From contig CP137865.1 in NCBI GenBank assembly GCA_034406715.1, positions 1,488,001-1,552,000 on the forward strand: a stretch of 64,000 bases of DNA, in the 5' to 3' direction. The DNA comes from Rhodotorula mucilaginosa. Taxonomy: Eukaryota; Basidiomycota; Microbotryomycetes; Sporidiobolales; Sporidiobolaceae. This document shows positions 56,763 through 64,000 of this stretch, one piece after another; position 1 is the first letter of the stretch, and every line of letters begins with the position of its first letter. Both the position numbers and the translations under genes were made by a program. Under the pieces are notes generated by a model. It worked only from the letters and a program-made list of their open reading frames with translations. It ran no database searches and had not been told where the DNA came from.

Positions 56763-59700
56763 TTAGCGCCCAGAGTTCATCGCTCCCTCGAGTGGCTCGG
56801 AAACTCGAAACTCAACCAAGCCCTTGCCGTTGACCCGCGCCCGTTGCTGGCTCAACCAACTCTGCGGTTGATATGGCCTCTGCTGCTGCTCGTTTGGAAG
56901 ATTTGAAGCGGCGGCAGCGGAGACGACCCGTTCGCGCATCGTCTTGAGACCGAGGTCGTGCCAGGCCGCGAGCATCGTTTGCTGCTCGCGGCGGTACGTC
57001 GCTTCCGCTTCAGCGGCCTTCGCCTGCGGGTAGAACACGGGGAACGTGAGACACCACGTGACATCGGTGACGAAAGGAGGGAGCCAGCCACACCTTCTGC
57101 CGCGCGAGCTCGTCTTTGAGCTTCGAGAGCTGATCCCGCAGCACGGTCTCGTCTGCATTCGCGACCGGCTGTACAGAAGGGTCGGCGTCAGGTTTTCGTC
57201 TACTCCATCGAACAACCGCGCGGAAACAAATGACTCTTTCGTCTTCTCGAGGAGTTGGCGAGGAAAAGCCTGACGACGCACCTCTTTGGCTTTGGCTTGC
57301 TCGGTGCGGAGCAACTTGTCCTGCTGCTTGATGAACTGTCCATTGCCGTCCTTCCCGCATCAGCACAACGTGACTCAGGGTCGCAATTCACACAGAGAGA
57401 GAGATACGAGCGAGCAACGCACCTCTTTCATCTTTTGCACCTTGTCGAGCAAGTCGGACTTTTCTCGCTCGAGCGCGGCGAGCTTGTCGGTGTCGGCTTC
57501 GTGCGCGGCGAGAGCTGTTCGAGCGTTTCTGTGTAGTGCAGGTGTCAGTTGCGTTTAGCTTGCGCATATGCCGCCCGCACAACTGGGAGACGGCATCGAC
57601 GAAGCAAGCGGAGAAAGGGCGCGCCCACTCACCGGAGTTCCTCCTCCCTCTCGATCGCCCGATCTCTGACCGCCAACCCATCCCCCTGCAAGTCCACCTT
57701 CTCACTCAACAACCGATTCACCTGCTCGAGCTGAAGACGAGCCTTATCCTTTGCCTCGTGGAGAGCGCTCCGGAGTTGGTCGACTTGAGCTTCGAGGATC
57801 GTCTTTTCGGAAGAGACCGAGGCGCGGAGGGCGTGCAGGGCTTCGAGCTGGTCGAGGTTGACGAGGGCGACTGTAGGATCGCGTTGAGATGCGTTGAAAA
57901 ATAGTCAGATTGCGAATGGGGAAATGAAGCACGCCCCCGTCAGTGGACGCACGATCAGACTTGGCGATGGTCAACTCGCGGTCGAGTTCCGTGCAGCGGA
58001 CTTCGAGCGCCGCGTGAGCTGTGCGGAGTTGGTCAAGCGCGCTGACCGTTTCGTTTAGGCGCTGTCGCAAGGCAAGAGCCGCTTGCGGTCTGCAGTACCC
58101 CGACGGACGCAAGGGAAAACAAGGTCAACCCACTCGCTCGGTCAATTGAAGAGGGTAGCGAACCGAAGCAGACTCACCCGTCTCCGAGAGCCGACTTGCC
58201 ACTCATGATCTCGTCCAACCGCGCGCTTAAGACGAGCTTCTCCCGATGCTCTGCGAGGTACTCTTCCCGGACCTGGTCCTTGAGCCGATTCGCATCCGCG
58301 AGCAAGTTCTGCAGCACGACCGCCGGCCGTTGAGAGGAGTCATCTCCTTCTCGGGCTTGCTCGAGTTGGCGTTCGAGGCGACGGATGCGCAGCTTGAGGT
58401 CCGTGGTGGTGGTGGTCACGCCGGAGAGGGCGTCGTCGAGGTCGTCGCCACCGCCGCCATCCTCGAGGCTCGTTCCTCCTCCCGTACTGGACCTCCTCAT
58501 CCCAACACTCTTGCCCGCTCCTTCATCCAACTCTCGCATCCGTTCCTCATACAGCGCCACCTTCTCTGCCTGTTTTCGCCGCTCCTCCTCCGCCTGGACC
58601 AACTCTTCCCGCGTCCGTTCGAGATCGAGTTGGAGGCGGTCCATCTCGCGCTGCAGCGAGGTCGACTTGGACTCGAGCGCGTCGACTTTGGATTTGTACG
58701 AGTCGAGGAGGGGTTGGTACGCTGCGGCTTTGGCGTAGTCGTCTTCGAGAGTGGCGTTCCTATCCAGCAAGTCGGCATTTTGCTCTTCGAGGGCCTGTGG
58801 GACAAGTATATGACGAAAAATGATCAGCTGGGATCACGACCGACGAGTGTCGTGACTTGCACGCCGACGCTTTCCACAGTCGGTTGCCCCACCTTGAGCA
58901 TTCTCTTGGTCTCGGCCGCCTCCTCGAGCTTCTTCTTGTACTTTTCAATCACGTTCTCCTGCTTCTTGGCTCGCTCGCTCGTGTGCCGGTACTCGTCGAC
59001 TTGATCTTTGAGCCGAGTCGCTTCTTCCGCACGAGGAGTGAGGTCGTCCACCTGTTCTTGGCGACAAGAGAGGGCGCGGGTTAGCTCTGCACGGGCGAAG
59101 TTGAGGAGGCAACGTCGACCGATTGAAGAGGCCTCTCTCTCACCTGCCGCGTCAAGTCGTCGATGATCTGAGTCTGCGAGTCGACGACCTGCTCCGCCTC
59201 GCCGAGTTGCGTCGCCGTCCTTTGCCTGTGCGGTTTACGAGAGAAAGCAGACAAATCAGCACATCGCCCTCGTAACGCACGGAGGGCGGCTTGCCAAGAT
59301 GTTGCAATTTCTCAGGACAAACGCACAGTTCTGCCCGCAGACGTTCGATCTCGGCCTTGAGGGTATGGTCCGGCCGCTCCCGCTCGGCTTTTTCGAGTCT
59401 CTGGTTCAGCTCGACAGCTTTCGCCTCGCTCACCGCCAACGTTCCGAGCGTCTCCTCCTATACATGCGCATCTCGATCGATCAGCTCGACTGGACGTCGG
59501 AGAACGGGGAAGGAGGTTACACGCACATGTTCATCTTTGAGGCAAGAGAACTGCGCGGCGAGCTCGTCGTACAGGATTTGGAGCGCTTCCTTGTCGTACA
59601 TGATCCGAGACTTTTCGTGCCGGATCGTGTAAAAGTCGCTGCTCCGATGTGAGCTCGGGAATCAGCTGGATGAAGGACGAGCAACGTCTGCGCAAAAGAC

Positions 59701-60738
59701 AAGACTCACTCGGCCTCGTCGTCGTCGGTGTTGTTCGCTGCCGCTTCTTCCGCTTCGACCTCCTCGAGGATCTCTACCGGCCGGACTTTGCTCATCACCT
59801 ACAGGCGCCTCTTCTCAGTCAGTGCGAGGTACACCGGAGGCGGAAGAAGCGGGGCAAGGGAAAACTCGCCTGCTCAATCGAGTACATCAATTCGCGCTGG
59901 ACCCACTCGTCGAGTTTCTGGATCCGGGCAATGTGCTCCGGTTTCTTCGGTGACTGTGCGCCACACGTGGAAAAGACTACCCATCTCAGCACCTTTGTCT
60001 CCGTAATCTGAGAAAAGAGCTGCGATCGCTCTTCGACGTGGCGCACCTGAACCGTGAGGGCGAGGACGAGCCCGATCAGTTTGCAGACTTCGTCGTCCGA
60101 TTCGCGAGGGTCGTGCTTGGCGACGAGGCGGAGGTTGGGCGTCAACAAGTTGGCAGTCGAGGCGCGGAGGATTTCCCTGTGCGTCCCGATCGAACGACTT
60201 AATCAGTCTCGGCGAAAGAACGAAACGGTACCGGATCGCCCGTCTTGAGCTGAAGCATCCGGAGTAAGCATGACGCACTCAAAATAGCGAACGATGAGTC
60301 GGTAGAGCTTCTTGAGGTAGTTGAAGCGGAGGATCCAGTTGTCCGAGAGGGCGTTGGCCGAAGTGCCACCGTTCTCGCTCACGAGGGAGGAGAAGTAGTC
60401 CGGGTCGCTGTGGCGGGAGGGGAGTATGTGTAGGTGAGTGTCGGTACGCCAAAGCACTGCATACTAGACGGCCACAGCAGTGTCCCGTGAGGCCTGAGCC
60501 GAATAAACAGCCTGGAACCGAACACTCACATCTGTGCGACAATCTCTGCCAACCTGACTCCATCCTTGAGTTCGTCCAGCCCTGAAGCGCCGTCCTCCAC
60601 ACTCGAAGGTGCGTTACCGCCGCTGTCCGGCTGTGCGCGGACCCATTCGACGAGGGCGGCGGGGAGCTGTTGATGATCCGCGGTCGAAGCGAGCGACGAG
60701 AAGAGCGACTTGCGCGGCGCCGCCGTCGTTGAGGCCAT
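56763..60738 (-). CDS. hok1: Hook-family dynein/endosome adaptor
   Basis: Many short exons (about a dozen). The N-terminal HOOK domain runs from LPAALVEWVRAQPDSGG through GVRLAEIVAQM, DPDYFSSLV, NWILRFNYLKKLYRLIVRYF and ESDDEVCKLIGLVLALTVQV; this calponin-like domain binds the dynein light intermediate chain. Long coiled coils follow (ATRLKDQVDEYRHTSERAKK, IEKYKKKLEEA, LLADANRLKDQVREEYL), in the same order as animal Hook3. The C-terminal cargo-side region AAWHDLGLKTMRERV matches Hook3's SAWYNMGMTLHKKA segment, and SWLSQQRARV follows. In Ustilago and Aspergillus, Hok1/HookA tether early endosomes to dynein and kinesin-3. The start is MASTTAAPRKSLFSS at 60738; the stop is TAA at 56763. Confidence 0.93.
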
Positions 60739-61166
60739 TTCCTTGAACGAATCTTCTGTTTGCTAAGCCGTCCCTTGCGCTTGTACGTGCTCTGGCTTGG
60801 GGCGCGACGGCGTTCTCGTCGCCGAGTTCAAGTGGGGAGCGGAACCGAGCGAGCGGTTGCGTCTCTAGAGCGTCACGGTCGAGCCTGGCCAGCCTTCGGG
60901 CAGATTCGCCCTGTACTCTAGTTCGCCGGGTATTCCTATCCAAAGCACTCTATGCGGACTGGCGCAAGTACGGCCGGCGGAAGTTGCTCTTTCACGCGGA
61001 AGCTGCTGCGTCGCGTCGCTCTCGTTGTCCGTCTTTCTCCGTCAAGCAAAGCTCGCATAGGCAGTCGATCGAATGGTAGCTACTATGTTGCAGACTCCCG
61101 CGAAGAAGAGAGAAAGTGTCTTTAGAGAGGGAGGGGGAAATCTATATCATATAAACAGCAGCAGCG
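60739..61166. other. Intergenic
   Basis: Promoter of the Hook gene and 3' flank of the aspartic protease, both on the minus strand. Nothing else is recognised. Confidence 0.5.
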
Positions 61167-63915
61167 TTACGCCAACAACCCGATCCCGAACCCAACCGCG
61201 GTCGCGAGGAGGACCGACACGCCCGCCAGCGGGACACTGCCGAGGAGGAGATTACGCCCGGGCGCGCCTCCGCTGCTCAAACCGGTCTGACCGCCAAACA
61301 CAGCCGTCGTGACCGTATTCGCAGCGACGAGCGTCGTCCGCACTCCGGCGTTCGCTCCCGCTCCCGCCGTGCCCGAGCCTCGCGGAGGAGGAGCCCCCGA
61401 GGGTCCGTAGATCCCACCCGGGATGGCGGTCAGGTTCCCGTCGTGGGCGGGGTCGGACGAGTTGGAAGGCGGGAAGAACGGCATCGGGTGCGAGGAATTC
61501 GAGAGGGTTGCGAACCCGACGGCGGGGGGTGAGGCGCGAAAGACCGAGTAGACGTTCTTGAGGAAGGCGGCGCCGATCTGCGGCACGAGTCGATTTGTTC
61601 CGGTTGAGAGTCAGTTGGCTGGAGATCGAGGACCAGCACAGCGAGGTCGGGGAGCACAGAAAAGTGCCCCCAGACACCGCGCGTGCATTTGAAGGAAGCG
61701 ATCATGCACGACCGACTCACCACCCAACTGATCCGACTCCCGCCCGAAAAGGCCAAATCAAAGAACGCGCCCAAACACGTCGAGGCGTTCGTCTGCGGAT
61801 CGATCCCGAACGGTCCGAGGTTGAAATCCGCGGTCGACATGTTGTACGTCTGCGCGCGCGAGCGCGGAAATACGTTCGTTAGGGTTCGGGTACTTGAACA
61901 CGAGTTAGGTGAGGGAAGAAGGTTGAGAGAGAGTGGAATGAGAAAACGTACGACTCCGCCAAAGGTGAGACCGACCGTGATGTTGGCCGAACAAGGGTAC
62001 GAGTAATAGCCTGTGCGATTTCACGTCAGCGCGGATCGAAAAGAGAAGCAAGGAAAGAGGATGTGGCGAACTGACCGGTGTAAGCCCCCGTCGCGGCTCT
62101 CGCGCCGGGCACGTGCGCATAAATGTTGGCGACGACGTCCCTCGGCCCTCCGATCAACGTCGTCCCCGTATCGATCGCGACCATATCCTCCTGCCCGTTC
62201 GTCCCACCACTCGCCCACGAAGTGACGTTCGTTCCATTGACGGCGACCTGATCCATCTTGACGAGCCAGTAACTCTCTTGCCCACTCGGCAAGGGGACAT
62301 AGTTGATTTCGGAGCTGTAGAGGGACGAGTTGAGGTACCCGAACGTGAGAGACCCGCCTGGTTCGATCGAAGACGCGTTCGGGACGTTGATGAACCGCGA
62401 TAACGAGACGGCAAAGCCGGGAAAGGGGAGCGCGTTCCCTTGGTAGAGGTTTTGCCACCATGGGACGGCCTGAGACGCCGCGAGGGGTTGCCAGCCGAGG
62501 CCTGCAGCGGGTTGTCGTGGTCAGCGCACCGGTTTACTGGCGTTGCAAACGAAAAAGAGAGGGAAAACCGGGTGGGAACTCACCCATCAACCCGCTAATG
62601 TCACCGCCGAGCAAGTCCCGACTGACACTCTCCACCAACGCAAACGCCTGACTCGAGACATTGTATCCCGCGAACGCAACATAATCCTGCATCATCTCCC
62701 CTTGGGCCTGGCCCGACCCGTACCGGACTGAGAAGGACGTGTTCATGTCGACTTGGGTTTGCGACAGCGACCAGTTGAACAAGGGGACGGTGCTCGAGCA
62801 GCCGGTGAGGGAGGTGCAGTAGTTGGAGGCGATCCAGAGATCGGCAGAGCTAGTGGGCAAAGGGGGGAAACTCCCGAGTTCAGTCTCGAGGACTCGTTTT
62901 GGTCGGAACTAGGTCCGGTAGAAGACACTCACCCGGTATCGAGTATGCAGTTCATATACTGTGCTGGTACTCCAATTCCGATCGGCGCATAGTAGGATCT
63001 GTGAAAGGGTTGCGGCGATCAGCTCTCCCTTCTTGAATTCCTCATCTTGCGCGCGAGGGGGTGTTCGAAGCCGCAGATCTCAGGAGGACCCGAGAGGGAG
63101 ACTCACAAGTCTGCATCGTAATTGAGCAAGTGGACGTCCCCAACGGGGACGGTCTGCGTTGGACCGGGGAACGTGGTCGGAGCCGTCCTCGTCGCGCTGT
63201 TGTTGACGCTCCCGGAAGAAGATCCGCCGCCACTGGTCCGAGTCGCAGCGACTGCGGTCGCGGTTCCGTAGCCGGCGGTACTGAGTGCAGTGCGAGTAGT
63301 GGGGGCTGTTGACGACGAGACGGTGGTGCCGAGGTGGCCGCCGTTGGGGCCCGCGAGTTGACGGCGGGCGATTGACCAGGCGTCGTCGACGGATTCGTCG
63401 TCCTCCTCCCGCGCGTCTCCGACTTGTAGTCCTGATACTCTTCTCCGTCCCTTGCGTGTCCTCCGCGTGCCCTCGCCGTTCTCATCGTCGTAGTCATTGT
63501 TTTGCGGAGATTCCGCTTTTGAATCGTCTCCGCGTCTCTTCAAGTCGGCGGCGGTGGTGCTGGCGTCCACTCCGTACTTGATTGCAAGCCTGTCCTTTTC
63601 TCGGAGTGCCCACCCGGCAACAATGTCGTGCTGGTCCTGCTGGGACGGAGTCCTCGCCAAGGCGCGGAGGTGACCGTTCCTGCGCAAGAGGGGGACGTGC
63701 ACGCCTCGCGCGCCCGTGCCCGTTGTTGCGGGAGGATGGGTCGCGCCGGTGGGTTGTGGCTGCCGGGCGTGTGTGTTGGACTTGGCTTGGACGGGCGTTG
63801 CGAGGGCGAGGGCGGCGAGGGTGGCGGCCAAGACCAGCAAGCTGAGCGGAGGCGACTGCGGCGGAGGAGGCGAGTGCGGTTGGGCGGTGCGTCGACTGGC
63901 TCGAGACGGTGCCAT
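61167..63915 (-). CDS. A1-family aspartic protease, probably GPI-anchored (yapsin-like)
   Basis: About seven exons and roughly 750 residues. The N-terminus is Pro/Arg-rich followed by a hydrophobic core (LSLLVLAATLAALALATPVQA), a likely signal peptide. A long Thr/Ser/Gly-rich prosegment of about 220 residues contains dibasic sites (KRRGDD, RKGRRR). The pepsin fold has both catalytic motifs: NCILDTGSADLWIAS (the Gly codon of DTG is split by an intron) and VAIDTGTTLIGG. The flap region is SVRYGSGQAQG. The Ser/Asn-rich C-terminal stalk ends in a hydrophobic segment (SVPLAGVSVLLATAVGFGIG) after GRNLLLG, which fits a GPI signal. Such proteases act at the cell surface or wall on secreted proteins. 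The start is the first in-frame ATG at 63915. Confidence 0.92.
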
Positions 63916-64000
63916 AGTGTGCCTTGAACAACTCTCGACTACTACAGTTATAGTCTGGTGGGAGCGAAAAGCTGAGCGAGTTGCGCGTGCCGAGACTTGC

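Noticed and set aside
1-64000. CRISPR arrays, rRNA operons, bacterial-type operons
   Set aside because: The window is clearly fungal nuclear DNA, with spliced genes and no regularly spaced repeats or rRNA-like sequence.

Overview
The window is nuclear DNA of a GC-rich, intron-dense basidiomycete, most likely a Pucciniomycotina red yeast of the Rhodotorula/Microbotryomycetes kind. Supporting signs are many short introns (donors GTGAGT/GTGCGT, branch sites CTGAC, acceptors CAG), very small exons, and a fungal gene set: PMT O-mannosyltransferase, Rlp24, Hook, a yapsin-like protease and a fungal-type R3H-SUZ protein. The genus is an inference from these features.

Layout. 1-0.7 kb: end of a peroxisomal 3-ketoacyl-CoA thiolase. 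1.8-3.8 kb: unrecognised gene. 4.3-18 kb: housekeeping block (Dabb protein, small hypothetical, ZUP1-like deubiquitinase, Pmt2, HAD hydrolase, R3H-SUZ protein). 18.5-23.1 kb: three tandem MYND-finger genes (A-C) on the minus strand. 25-27.3 kb: S-adenosylmethionine synthetase. 27.3-41.6 kb: an accessory island. 41.6-46.6 kb: a mitochondrial ADCK1/Mcp2-type kinase-like protein and a GT32 glycosyltransferase. 47.2-54.5 kb: five more MYND genes (D-H) on the plus strand. 55-64 kb: Rlp24, Hook dynein adaptor and an aspartic protease.

Two things stand out. First, eight paralogous MYND-finger proteins lie in two clusters of opposite orientation. They fall into two gene structures, show repeated GT/GC switches at intron donors, and A and B share a nearly identical MYND exon that looks gene-converted. 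Second, the 14-kb island between the SAM synthetase and the ADCK1-like gene holds two adjacent C19 (USP) deubiquitinase-like genes. Their catalytic-Cys box aligns with Ser or Gly in place of Cys. A third USP-like fragment lies nearby, as do three diverged copies of an unrecognised minus-strand gene family (R1-R3). R copies lie head-to-head with plus-strand genes or fragments, which suggests a recurring two-gene module. This is the best candidate for an undescribed system. Its function is unknown, and parts of it look decayed.

All exon models were made by eye from splice motifs, frame and family conservation, with no alignment or RNA evidence.
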